Source: Chitinilyticum litopenaei DSM 21440 (GTDB taxonomy: Bacteria; Pseudomonadota; Gammaproteobacteria; Burkholderiales; Chitinibacteraceae). From it: a stretch of 48,347 nucleotides of DNA. The position numbers and the translations under genes were made by a program. Under the pieces are notes generated by a model that was not told where the DNA came from, ran no database searches, and saw nothing but the letters and a program-made list of their open reading frames with translations. Below, piece by piece: positions 7,716 to 15,482 of this stretch; position 1 is the first letter of the stretch, and every line of letters starts with the position of its first letter. Location: positions 1-48,347 of the forward strand of contig NZ_ATZJ01000033.1 of assembly GCF_000428145.1 (NCBI RefSeq), given 5' to 3'.

Positions 7716-10238
7716 ATGACACAACCCGCCGGTTCACATCTGCAATTCACCTGGCAGTGCCTGGCCAACGGCCACAATGGCGACAACTTCCTCGCCGAGC
7801 TCAAGCTCACCAACCTGTCTGACCAGGCGTTCGCCGGCGAGGGCTGGACGGTTTACTTCAATACCTGCCGCAAGATCAAGCCGGAAACCGTGACCGGCGG
7901 TGTGCTGATTGAGCAGGTCAACGGCGACCTGTGGCGGATGAAGCCGACGCCCGAGTTCGGCCGGCTCGCCAGCGGTGACACCCGCCTGATTGCCTACGAG
8001 GGCATGTTCTGGACGATTTCGCACACTGATGCGCCGCTGGGCTTTTACATCGTTTATGGCGAAGGCACGGCGAATGCGCGTGCCGAGGCGATCGGCGATC
8101 CGCAGATCCTGGCCTTTGCCAGTGATGCTGCGCGTGACCGCAATGCCAATGACAAGACGCCGCAAAAGTGGTCGGCCGAGAGCCGCTACGCCGAGAATGC
8201 GGGGCTCAGCCAGCTTGCCGCCGACAAGGTGGGCAAGATCACGCCGACACCGCTGGAAGCCGCGTTCACCGCCGGCGAATTCCTGATTCATGCCGAAACA
8301 CTGATCGTGCATGGCCCGGAGCTGGCCAGCGAAGCGGCCTTCCTGCGCGCCAGCCTGAAAGACGTGACCGGCGCCGAACTGCAGCGTGCGGCCATCGAGG
8401 TTTCCGGCCGTCCGGCCATTGCCCTGAAGCTGGGCAAGGTGGCCCAGGCCAACGCGATTGCCGCCGAAGCGTATGAACTTGCCATTACCCCGGCCGGCAT
8501 CGTCATTACCGGCAATACCGCGCACGGCGTCTTCAACGGCATCCAGAGCCTGCGCCAGCTGCTGCCGGTGGCCGCCTGGCTCAACCCGCAAGCCGAAGTC
8601 GCCGTGCCCTGTGGCCGGGTGGTTGATGCCCCGCGCTTTGCTTATCGCGGCATGCATCTCGATGTGGGCCGCAACTTCTCCAGCAAGGAATCGGTGCTGC
8701 GCCTGCTCGACTGCATGGCGCTCTACAAGCTCAACAAATTCCATTTCCACCTCACCGACGATGAAGGCTGGCGCCTGGAAATCCCGGGCCTGCCGGAGCT
8801 CACCGACATCGGCAGCAAGCGCGGCTACACCGCCGACGAAACCGACAATCTGGTGCCCTGCTTCGGCTCGGGCGCCGAGGTGAAGGATTCCAGCGGCACG
8901 GGCTTCTACAGCCGCGAGGATTACATCGACATCCTGCGCTTTGCCGCTGCCCGCCATATCGAAGTGGTGCCGGAAATCGACGTTCCGGGGCACGCCCGCT
9001 CGGCCATCAAGGCCATGGAAGCGCGCTACCAGCGCCTGATGGCCGAGGGCCGCGAGGCGGAAGCGAAGCAATACCTGCTCAACGACTTCAACGATGCCTC
9101 GAAGTACGAATCGGTGCAGCTCTGGCACGACAACGTGATCTGCATTGGCCTGGATTCGGCCTATGCCTTCATCGAGAAGGTGCTCGACGAAGTGCATGCG
9201 ATGTACAAGGAAGCCGGCGTGGCCTTCACCACCATGCACACCGGCGGCGACGAAGTGCCGCACGGCGCCTGGGAAGGCTCGCCGATCTGCCAGGCCTTCA
9301 TGAAAGAGCATGGCCTGAGCACCATCCAGGATCTGCTCGACTACTTCATGGAACGCTATCGCGGCATGCTGAAAAAGCATGGCCTGACGTTTGGTGGCTG
9401 GGAAGAGATCGCGCTGGTCAAGGAAACGCATGACGGCGCCACCCACCATGTGCCGAATCCGAAGTTCCTCAATGCCAACTTCCAGCCCTATGTCTGGAAC
9501 AACGTCTGGGGCTGGGGCCAGGAAGACTACGCCTACCAGCTGGCCAATGCCGGTTACAAGACCGTGCTGTCGAACGTGACCAACCTCTACTTCGATCTGG
9601 CCTACGCCAAGGACCCGGCCGAGCCTGGCTACTACTGGGGCGGGTTCATCGAAACGCGCTATGCCTACGAATTCTGCCCGCTGGACATCTTCACCACCGC
9701 CACGGTGAACCTGTTCGGCCACCCGCTTGATCGCGAGGCGCTGGACATGAAGGTGCGCCTGACCGAAGAGGGTGTAAAGAATATCCTCGGCATCCAGGGG
9801 CAGTTGTGGGCGGAAAACGTCCGCGATGCCGGCCGCCTCGAATACCTGGCGATGCCGCGCGTGATTGCCCTGGCCGAGCGCGCCTGGGCGGCCGATCCGG
9901 GCTGGACGGCGATGGCTGACGCGGCCGCGCGCCAGGCGAAGATGGATGCGGACTGGAACGAGTTTGCCAACCGCCTGGGTCAGCGCGAGCTGGCGCGTCT
10001 GGATGGCTTCCTCGGCGGCTATGGCTATCGCATCCCGCTGCCGGGCGCGAAGATCGAGAACGGCAAGCTGTTTGCCAATGTCTCGGCGCCGGGCCTGACC
10101 ATCCGCTACACGCTGGATGGCAGCGAGCCGGTGGCCAGTTCGCCGCGCTACATCGCGCCCGTCGATGTGGCCGGCAAGGTCAAGCTGGCGACCTTCGCCA
10201 GCGACAACCGCAAGAGCCGCACCGTAGTGGTAGGCTAG
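7716..10238 (+). CDS. Beta-N-acetylhexosaminidase / chitobiase (GH20)
   Basis: Releases GlcNAc from the non-reducing end of chitooligosaccharides. The 840 residues follow the chitobiase architecture: an N-terminal CHB_HEX carbohydrate-binding domain (about 1-140), a GH20b domain, the GH20 TIM barrel from about residue 310 (GMHLDVGRNF, then KFHFHLTDDEGW) and a C-terminal Ig-like domain with the IRYTLDGSEP motif. The catalytic Asp-Glu pair is in HTGGDEVPHG (Asp512, Glu513). The ATG has GGAG at 9-nt spacing. No signal peptide or lipobox is visible, unlike the secreted Serratia-type chitobiase, so a cytoplasmic or otherwise exported enzyme must be considered. It is monocistronic, flanked by a candidate promoter and two hairpins. 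No chitinase is present in the window. Confidence 0.95.
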   Translation: MTQPAGSHLQFTWQCLANGHNGDNFLAELKLTNLSDQAFAGEGWTVYFNTCRKIKPETVTGGVLIEQVNGDLWRMKPTPEFGRLASGDTRLIAYEGMFWTISHTDAPLGFYIVYGEGTANARAEAIGDPQILAFASDAARDRNANDKTPQKWSAESRYAENAGLSQLAADKVGKITPTPLEAAFTAGEFLIHAETLIVHGPELASEAAFLRASLKDVTGAELQRAAIEVSGRPAIALKLGKVAQANAIAAEAYELAITPAGIVITGNTAHGVFNGIQSLRQLLPVAAWLNPQAEVAVPCGRVVDAPRFAYRGMHLDVGRNFSSKESVLRLLDCMALYKLNKFHFHLTDDEGWRLEIPGLPELTDIGSKRGYTADETDNLVPCFGSGAEVKDSSGTGFYSREDYIDILRFAAARHIEVVPEIDVPGHARSAIKAMEARYQRLMAEGREAEAKQYLLNDFNDASKYESVQLWHDNVICIGLDSAYAFIEKVLDEVHAMYKEAGVAFTTMHTGGDEVPHGAWEGSPICQAFMKEHGLSTIQDLLDYFMERYRGMLKKHGLTFGGWEEIALVKETHDGATHHVPNPKFLNANFQPYVWNNVWGWGQEDYAYQLANAGYKTVLSNVTNLYFDLAYAKDPAEPGYYWGGFIETRYAYEFCPLDIFTTATVNLFGHPLDREALDMKVRLTEEGVKNILGIQGQLWAENVRDAGRLEYLAMPRVIALAERAWAADPGWTAMADAAARQAKMDADWNEFANRLGQRELARLDGFLGGYGYRIPLPGAKIENGKLFANVSAPGLTIRYTLDGSEPVASSPRYIAPVDVAGKVKLATFASDNRKSRTVVVG

Positions 10239-10247
10239 GTATTGCCT

Positions 10248-10274
10248 TGAGGCCCTTTCTGCGAAAGGGCCTCA
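10248..10274 (+). terminator. First hairpin after the GH20 gene
   Basis: A 12-bp perfect stem (10248-10259 with 10263-10274) closed by TGC, 9 nt after the stop codon. It lacks a T-run but is immediately followed by a second, T-tailed hairpin. Confidence 0.6.
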
Positions 10275-10287
10275 GTGATATACCTCG

Positions 10288-10318
10288 ACGCGCAGCCTTG
10301 GCTGCGCGTTTTGCTTTT
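10288..10318 (+). terminator. Rho-independent terminator of the GH20 gene
   Basis: ACGCGCAGC (10288-10296), loop CTTG, GCTGCGCGT (10301-10309), then TTTGCTTTT. The 9-bp GC-rich stem with a T-rich tail insulates the downstream cobalamin riboswitch from GH20 read-through. Confidence 0.8.
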
Positions 10319-10362
10319 ATCGTGCTTGCATGCCGTGACAAGTGGGCGAAGCCGGATTGCGG

Positions 10363-10368
10363 TATAGT
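10363..10368 (+). promoter_or_regulatory. Candidate -10 element of the btuB transcript
   Basis: TATAGT at 10363-10368 would start RNA near 10375, just ahead of the riboswitch. No good -35 stands at 16-18 nt; the nearest AT-richer sequences are GTGACA-like further upstream. The position relative to the aptamer is the main support. Confidence 0.4.
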
Positions 10369-10381
10369 TCGCGCCGTCCAT

Positions 10382-10560
10382 GGTGCCCGGGCCGTTTTTG
10401 GCCGGGTTAAACGGGAAACAGGTGCAAAACCTGTGCTGCCCCTGCAACGGTAAGCCAGTGTGGGTGCGTCAGCGAAGCCGCGCAACGCGGTTTCGGGCCA
10501 CTGCCGAGATTCGGCGGGAAGGCGACGCATCAAGTCTGGTCAGCCCGGATACCGGCCTGG
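10382..10560 (+). ncRNA. Cobalamin (adenosylcobalamin) riboswitch
   Basis: The aptamer carries the class I B12-element landmarks in order: GGTGCCCG at the 5' side, TTAAACGGGAA, the paired ACAGGTGCAAAACCTGTGCTGCCCC stem, the CTGCAACGGTAAGC box, GCCACTG (about 10498-10504), GGGAAGGCGACGC, and the closing CAGCCCGGATACCGGCC at 10541-10557. In the known mechanism binding of adenosylcobalamin lowers expression of the downstream B12 uptake genes. The gene that follows is btuB, fitting this role. A 9-bp hairpin with one bulge (10568-10591) lies between the aptamer and the translation-control hairpin. Confidence 0.95.
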
Positions 10561-10655
10561 ATGACGTCCTGCCGCGCGCTGCGCGGGCAGGGTTCATCAC
10601 TGCGGCAGGGTGATCGCAGCAGAACACCAGGGCCGACCATGGCCGGGCTGTTGTG

Positions 10656-10705
10656 CTTCCTGTCGCGCGCAAGCTTCGATACACATGGGGTGTATCGACA
10701 GGAAG
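10656..10705 (+). promoter_or_regulatory. Hairpin sequestering the btuB ribosome binding site
   Basis: CTTCCTGT (10656-10663) is a perfect complement of ACAGGAAG (10698-10705), which contains the btuB Shine-Dalgarno. Inside it CGATACAC (10677-10684) pairs with GTGTATCG (10690-10697) around ATGGG. The ATG of btuB follows 5 nt later. The arrangement looks like the translational expression platform of the cobalamin riboswitch. The pairing is seen in the sequence; control by the aptamer is inferred. Confidence 0.7.
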
Positions 10706-10709
10706 CCAA

Positions 10710-12704
10710 ATGAATACCAGCCTTACCCGCACATACCTCCTTGTTTCTTCGCTGTTTGTTGCCCAGGCCTGTCTGGCCGACGCCACCGTGCTCGACGAAG
10801 TCGTCGTCACCGCCGCGCGCGTGCCGACCGCAACCGAACGCTTGCCGGTCAGCACGTCCGTCATCACCGCCGGCGAGATTGCCGCCAGCACCGCGACGAC
10901 GATTGCCGACCTGCTTGCCGCCGAGGCCGGCATCCGCCGCTTCAGCAGCTCCGGTTCCGAACATGGCGCGGCCATTGACCTGCGCGGTTTTGGTGTCAGT
11001 GCCTCCAGCAATACGCTGATTCTCGTTGACGGCGTGCGCCAGAACACCAATGACCTGGCCGCGCCGAATCTCGCCGGCCTGCCGCTGGCGGCGATCGAGC
11101 GCATCGAGATCGTGCGCGGCTCCGGCGCGGTGGCCTACGGTGGCGGCACCACTGGCGGTGTGATCAACATCATCACGCGCAAGGCGCAAGCCAGCAGCGT
11201 GGCTGGCGAAGCCAGTCTCAACGTCGGCAGCGATGCCTACCGCGAAGTGAACGGCAGCGTGCGCGCGGCCAGCGAGCGCTTTGCCCTGGATGCCTTCGTG
11301 CAGTCGCTCAACGCCGACCATTACCGCGACAACAACGCCGAGCGCATCGATGCCGGCGGCGCCGGGCTGACCTTCATGCACGACAGCGGCAGCGTGCGCG
11401 CCTTCGCCCGCTTCAGCGACCAGAATCTGCGCCTGCCCGGTGGCCGCCGCGTTGATCCGGCCACGGGGCTGGACGAGGTGCGCGATGACCGGCGCGGCAC
11501 CGCCTCGCCGGACAATTTCATGGACACCGACAGCCACACGCTGGGCCTGAGCATCAGCCAGGATGTCGGCGCGCACGGCCTGCTGCTGCTGGATGCCGCC
11601 CGCCGCGACAAGGACAACCTTGCGCTCTACCGCAGCCAGTGGGGCGACTGGTGGGACGAGCGTGCGCTGGAAGAAAGCACCGCCAGCCTGCGCTACGAGC
11701 AGCGCCTGGCCGGTGGTCATCAGCTGATCGCCGGGGTGGACCTGCTCGACAGCCGCATGGATGGCCGCGCGGGCGTCACGCCGCAGCCGGCGGTGCGCGC
11801 CGAGCAGCGCCACCACGGCGTGTTTGCCCAGGGCATCTTCACCGTGCAGCCGCAAACGACGCTGACGCTGGGCGCGCGCCGCCAGTGGGTTGACGAGCAG
11901 ATCCGTGACCTGGGCGGCGGTGGCGGCGACCACGACACCGATACCGCGCTGAATGCCTGGGAAGCCGGCGTGCGCCATGCGTTCGCGAAGGAGTGGTCGG
12001 CCTATGCGCGCGCCGGCAAGAGCTTCCGCCTGCCCAATGCCGACGAGCTGGCCTATCTGACTGAAGCGCTGCGCCCGCAGACCTCGCTGGACAAGGAAAT
12101 CGGCCTGCAATGGCAGACTCCGGCCGCCGCCGCGCGGCTGGCGATCTATCGCTACGATCTGGACGATGAAATCCACTTCAACAAGCTGGCCGGCGGCGGC
12201 TGGGGCAGCAATGTGAATCTGGACCCGACGCGCCGCCAGGGCATCGAGCTCGACGGCAGCTGGCAGCTGGACAGCCAGTGGCGCTTCAGCGGCAATGTCA
12301 GCTGGCAGGATGCGACCTTCCGCGCCGGACAGGCCGGCGGCGTCGAGCTGGCCGGCAAGCGCGTGCCGATGACGCCGCAGTGGCTGGCCAATGCCGGCGT
12401 CCGCTGGACGCCGACCGCGGCGCTGGGCGTGTCCGCCGATCTGCAATACGTCGGCCGGCAGCGCCTCGACAATGACCAGGCCAACCAGTTTGCCACGCAA
12501 CTGTCGGCGTACACGCTGGTCAACGTGAAGCTGGACTACCGCTTCAGCAAGCAGGTGTCCGCCGCATTCGCGGTGCACAATCTGTTTGACGAAGCCTACG
12601 CCAGCTATGGCATTCGCAGCGATGCGACCGGTGCTGCCGGCAGCTACCTGCTGTACCCGGAGGCCGGCCGCAGCGTGCGCGCCAGCTTGAACGTGCAGTT
12701 CTGA
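10710..12704 (+). CDS. btuB: TonB-dependent vitamin B12 receptor
   Basis: Outer-membrane receptor that takes up cobalamins using TonB energy. The 664-residue product has a signal peptide (residues 1-24, ending CLA), a TonB-box-like segment (LDEVVVTAAR), a plug domain (GEIAAST through IERIEIVRGSGAVAYGGGTTGGVINIITR) and a 22-stranded barrel ending in aromatic NVQF. ATG 10710 was chosen because it follows GGAAG and starts the signal peptide; the frame is open upstream through the regulatory hairpin. The cobalamin riboswitch immediately upstream and the cobO/btuF genes downstream identify the ligand far better than the receptor sequence alone. Confidence 0.93.
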   Translation: MNTSLTRTYLLVSSLFVAQACLADATVLDEVVVTAARVPTATERLPVSTSVITAGEIAASTATTIADLLAAEAGIRRFSSSGSEHGAAIDLRGFGVSASSNTLILVDGVRQNTNDLAAPNLAGLPLAAIERIEIVRGSGAVAYGGGTTGGVINIITRKAQASSVAGEASLNVGSDAYREVNGSVRAASERFALDAFVQSLNADHYRDNNAERIDAGGAGLTFMHDSGSVRAFARFSDQNLRLPGGRRVDPATGLDEVRDDRRGTASPDNFMDTDSHTLGLSISQDVGAHGLLLLDAARRDKDNLALYRSQWGDWWDERALEESTASLRYEQRLAGGHQLIAGVDLLDSRMDGRAGVTPQPAVRAEQRHHGVFAQGIFTVQPQTTLTLGARRQWVDEQIRDLGGGGGDHDTDTALNAWEAGVRHAFAKEWSAYARAGKSFRLPNADELAYLTEALRPQTSLDKEIGLQWQTPAAAARLAIYRYDLDDEIHFNKLAGGGWGSNVNLDPTRRQGIELDGSWQLDSQWRFSGNVSWQDATFRAGQAGGVELAGKRVPMTPQWLANAGVRWTPTAALGVSADLQYVGRQRLDNDQANQFATQLSAYTLVNVKLDYRFSKQVSAAFAVHNLFDEAYASYGIRSDATGAAGSYLLYPEAGRSVRASLNVQF

Positions 12705-12716
12705 GCGCCGGTCAGG

Positions 12717-12732
12717 CCGGGTCTTGACCCGG
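12717..12732 (+). terminator. Candidate hairpin terminator of btuB
   Basis: CCGGGTC (12717-12723) and GACCCGG (12726-12732) form a tight palindrome 12 nt after the btuB stop; no T-run follows. The 255-nt gap up to cobO otherwise shows nothing I can assign except the AAGGAGA ribosome binding site of cobO. Confidence 0.4.
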
Positions 12733-12959
12733 TCTGAGGGGTGTTCATGATGTGTTGCTGGGTATGTTCTTGTGGCCTTTATGCTGTATTGGCTGCAGGG
12801 ATATACCCTGTTGTTTGGATTGCGCACAGTGGTGCCGTACGCAATGCGCTGCGGAAAGGACGCTTGCAGATCGGCCCTGTTTGACGCGCTGTATGACTAC
12901 CTAATCGGGCGAAGTGATGTTGAGCATGCGCCACGCCGCGCATCGCAAGGAGACTGGAA

Positions 12960-13562
12960 ATGAATGACGACACGCTGCGCCAGCAGCGCCACGCGGCGCG
13001 CATGGCACGCAAGAAGGCCCATATCGATGCTCGCATCGCCGAGGCCGACCTCGACACCGGCGTGCTGCTGGTGCTGACCGGCAACGGCAAGGGCAAGTCC
13101 TCCTCGGCCTTTGGCATGGTGGCGCGCGCCATCGGCCATGGCATGAAGGTCGGCGTGGTGCAGTTCATCAAGAGCCGCACCGACACCGGCGAAGAAGCCT
13201 TGTTCGGCCAGCATTGCGAGTGGCATGTGATGGGCGACGGCTTTACCTGGGATACGCAGAACCGCGAAGGCGACACGCGCAAGGCGGAAGAGGCCTGGGC
13301 CATTGCCAGCCGCATGCTCGCCGATGCTTCGTATGAACTGGTCGTGCTCGACGAGCTGACCTACTGCCTGTCCTACGGCTATCTGGACAAGGCCCGCGTG
13401 CTGGCCGATCTGGAAAGCCGCCCGGAGATGCAGCATGTGGTGGTTACCGGGCGCGGCGCGATCGCCGAGCTGTGCGAGATCGCCGATACCGTTTCGGAAA
13501 TCGAGAACAGCAAGCACGCCTTCAACGCCGGCATCCGCGCGCAGAAAGGGCTGGAGTGGTGA
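12960..13562 (+). CDS. cobO: Cob(I)yrinic acid a,c-diamide adenosyltransferase (CobO/BtuR)
   Basis: Transfers the 5'-deoxyadenosyl group of ATP to cob(I)alamin or corrinoids, turning imported B12 into the coenzyme. The 200-residue length fits the CobA/CobO/BtuR family. The N-terminal basic helix (RQQRHAARMARKKA) is followed by the P-loop GNGKGKSSS (residues 41-49), then VVQFIK, and the VVLDELTYCLSYGY strand; the C-terminal FNAGIRAQKGLEW matches the family end. The ATG has AAGGAGA at about 7 nt. The stop overlaps the GTG of the thioesterase gene (GTGA), so cobO, the thioesterase gene and btuF form an operon. Confidence 0.95.
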   Translation: MNDDTLRQQRHAARMARKKAHIDARIAEADLDTGVLLVLTGNGKGKSSSAFGMVARAIGHGMKVGVVQFIKSRTDTGEEALFGQHCEWHVMGDGFTWDTQNREGDTRKAEEAWAIASRMLADASYELVVLDELTYCLSYGYLDKARVLADLESRPEMQHVVVTGRGAIAELCEIADTVSEIENSKHAFNAGIRAQKGLEW

Positions 13563-14002
13563 GCGCGGCGCAGGCCCTCGAGCAGCTGCTGCACGAGGAG
13601 ATTCCGCTGACCCGTGCGCTGGGGCTGACCGTAACGCAGGCCGCGCCCGCACGGGTTTGTCTGGCGGCGCCGCTGGCGCCGAACATCAATCACAAGGCCA
13701 CGGCCTTTGGCGGCAGCCTTTATGCGCTGGCCGTGCTGGCCGGCTGGGGCATGATCGCGGTGCGACTCAAGGCCGCCGGCCTGCAGGCGCACATTGTCAT
13801 TCAGGAGGCGCAGATCCGCTACCGGCAGCCGGTGACCGACACGCTGCAGGCCGAGTGCCACGTACCCGACGAGGCGGCGTTTGCGCGCTTTTTGCGGATC
13901 TTCGCGCGGCATGGCAAGGCGCGCATCAGCCTGCCGGTGACCATGCGCGGTACGGCAGGGGAGGCGGTCGTTTTCCATGGCGATTATGTCATTCATTCCT
14001 GA
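13559..14002 (+). CDS. Hotdog thioesterase-domain protein (YiiD C-terminal type)
   Basis: A 147-residue single-domain protein of the hotdog fold, matching the thioesterase domain found at the C-terminus of YiiD. The signature NHKATAFGGSLYALAVLAGWG (residues about 43-63) contains the usual core, followed by VIQEAQIRYRQPV. I place the start at GTG 13559 overlapping the cobO stop; GTG 13556 is one codon earlier and equally possible. It overlaps btuF by 26 nt and is thus embedded in the cobalamin operon. The substrate is unknown; I know of no established link between this family and B12 metabolism. Confidence 0.75.
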   Translation: MSAAQALEQLLHEEIPLTRALGLTVTQAAPARVCLAAPLAPNINHKATAFGGSLYALAVLAGWGMIAVRLKAAGLQAHIVIQEAQIRYRQPVTDTLQAECHVPDEAAFARFLRIFARHGKARISLPVTMRGTAGEAVVFHGDYVIHS

Positions 14003-14870
14003 GCGGCGCGGCCTGCTGGCGCTGCTCGGGGTGCTGGCGATGCTGGATGCCGCTGCCGCCATCAGCGTGCGCGACGATCTGGGCCAGACCATCACGCTGG
14101 CCCGGCCCGCCCAGCGCATCATCAGCCTCGCGCCCAGCCTGACTGAAAACGTGTTCGCCGTCGGTGCGGGCGCGCAGCTGGTCGGCGCCGTCGATTACAG
14201 CGATTACCCGCCGCCGGCGCGCAAGATCGAGCGGGTGGGCGGCTACCACGGCTTTGATCTGGAGCGCATCCGTGCGCTCAAGCCCGATCTGGTGCTGGCC
14301 TGGGCCAGTGGCAATCCGCAGCGCCAGGTCGAGCAAATCAAGGCGATGGGTATCCCCGTCTTTGTCAATGAGGCAAAGGGTTTGCAGGATATACCCGGCT
14401 TGATGGTGCGGCTTGGCCAGTTGAGTGGCCATGAGGCCGAGGCGAAAAAGCAGGCTGATGCCTATGTGCGCCGCCTGGCTGCGCTGGAACAGACCTACGC
14501 CGCGCGCACGCCGGTGCGGGTGTTTTATCAGGTCTGGCAGCGGCCGCTGATGACGATCAACCGCGAGCAGTTCATCAGTGATGCACTGCGACGCTGCGGC
14601 GCGGTGAACGTGTTTGCCGGCCTGGCGTCGCTGACGCCGACGGTGGACGAGGAGGCGGTGATTGCCGCGCGCCCGCAGGCCATCATTACCAGCGGCGGCG
14701 AGGAAGGCGCGCCGCTGGCGCACTGGCGCAAGTGGCGCGACATCCCGGCGGTACGCCGGGGCCAGCTGCATGTGCTGCCGCCCGACATTCTGGTGCGCAT
14801 GGGACCAAGACTGGTCGATGGTGCCGAAGCGCTGTGCAAGGCCGTGGATCAGGCGCGGCGGGCGGGGTGA
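13977..14870 (+). CDS. btuF: Periplasmic cobalamin-binding protein of the BtuCDF ABC transporter
   Basis: Captures cobalamin in the periplasm and hands it to BtuCD. The 297-residue chain has a signal peptide (residues 1-28, LLALLGVLAMLDAAAA) and the class III binding-protein (helical backbone) fold: ITLARPAQRIISLAPSLTENVFAVGAG, VGGYHGFDLERIRALKPDLVLAW, and PTVDEEAVIAARPQAIITSG. ATG 13977 and ATG 13986 are both possible; a GGGAGG lies about 12 nt before the first. It is the third gene of the cobO operon. The permease and ATPase genes are not adjacent but 25 kb downstream (39887-41643). Confidence 0.9.
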   Translation: MAIMSFIPERRGLLALLGVLAMLDAAAAISVRDDLGQTITLARPAQRIISLAPSLTENVFAVGAGAQLVGAVDYSDYPPPARKIERVGGYHGFDLERIRALKPDLVLAWASGNPQRQVEQIKAMGIPVFVNEAKGLQDIPGLMVRLGQLSGHEAEAKKQADAYVRRLAALEQTYAARTPVRVFYQVWQRPLMTINREQFISDALRRCGAVNVFAGLASLTPTVDEEAVIAARPQAIITSGGEEGAPLAHWRKWRDIPAVRRGQLHVLPPDILVRMGPRLVDGAEALCKAVDQARRAG

Positions 14871-14904
14871 TGCGTCGCGAGGGCGCTGCGCTGCGGCGGC
14901 CAGC

Positions 14905-14934
14905 AAAAACCGGGAGGGCTTGCGCCACTCCCGG
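14905..14934 (-). terminator. Terminator of the HPF-like gene (minus strand)
   Basis: On the minus strand CCGGGAG (14934-14928), 11-nt loop, CTCCCGG (14916-14910), then TTTTT. It lies about 30 nt after the stop of the HPF-like gene and also separates it from convergent btuF. Confidence 0.7.
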
Positions 14935-14963
14935 CCGGGTTTGCGATGGATCGAATGTGGCGG

Positions 14964-15377
14964 TCAGGCCGGGCTGGCCAGGCCGTCATCGAGTTCCAGG
15001 TCCAGCTCCAGATCCGCGGCCGTTTCGGCTGCGGCGGCGGGCAGGGCGGCTGCACCCTTGCGGCGGCGCAGCAGGCGTTCGTCACGTTTCATCATGCGGC
15101 TGAGGCTGCGGGCGGCCACGTGCGTTGCGCGGTCAATGGCGGCAAGCAGGTCGACCGAACGCTCGGTCACCACGATGGGTTTGTGGCCGGGCACGGTCAG
15201 GTTGATCTGGCAGGTCTTGTCGATGCCGCCGCGCGGGCCGTTCACATCGGTCAGTCGCACCGTGATGCCACCCACTTTCAGCAGCAGGCGGTCAAGCGCG
15301 AGACGGAGCCGGTTCATCACATAGCGATGGGTGTGCTGGTCAATTTTCAGGTTCTTGACAATGATTTGCGGCTTCAT
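14964..15377 (-). CDS. HPF/RaiA-family ribosome-associated protein
   Basis: A 137-residue protein with the S30AE fold of hibernation-promoting factors, which bind the 30S decoding region and silence ribosomes. The first 100 residues show the family pattern: IIVKNLKIDQHTHRYVMNRL, RLTDVNGPRGGIDKTCQINL and the region with DLLAAIDRATHVAARSLSR. The remaining tail is Ala-rich and acidic (DLELDLELDD) and unlike the long-form dimerisation domain. ATG 15377 has AAGGAG at proper spacing; the frame is open far upstream but that part has no similarity. It is divergent from the LysR gene over a 105-nt region. It may be a paralogue that modulates ribosomes under a specific stress. Confidence 0.85.
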   Translation of the reverse strand: MKPQIIVKNLKIDQHTHRYVMNRLRLALDRLLLKVGGITVRLTDVNGPRGGIDKTCQINLTVPGHKPIVVTERSVDLLAAIDRATHVAARSLSRMMKRDERLLRRRKGAAALPAAAAETAADLELDLELDDGLASPA

Positions 15378-15431
15378 GGTGTTGCTCCTTCGTGTAAGGA
15401 CAGGCCCATCGTAACCGTACTGCAGCAATCG

Positions 15432-15475
15432 AATAAATCGGATAAAGTCTGCGCAACCATCCAATAAAATCGGAT
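15432..15475. promoter_or_regulatory. Direct-repeat candidate operator between HPF-like and LysR genes
   Basis: AATAAATCGGAT (15432-15443) recurs as AATAAAATCGGAT (15463-15475), about 31 nt apart, three helical turns. The AT-rich repeats lie in the short divergent region of a LysR-type regulator, a usual place for its own operator. No promoter elements can be assigned with certainty. Confidence 0.4.
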
Positions 15476-15482
15476 TGATTTC

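Noticed and set aside
10530..12827. 765-residue open frame antisense to btuB, and similar long antisense frames over the GH20, protease, MMPL and KS genes
   Set aside because: They mirror the codon bias of GC-rich genes on the other strand, show His/Ala/Gly/Arg-rich composition and have no domains.
12772..12963. Small open frame between btuB and cobO
   Set aside because: No ribosome binding site, no recognisable protein, and it runs into the cobO start.
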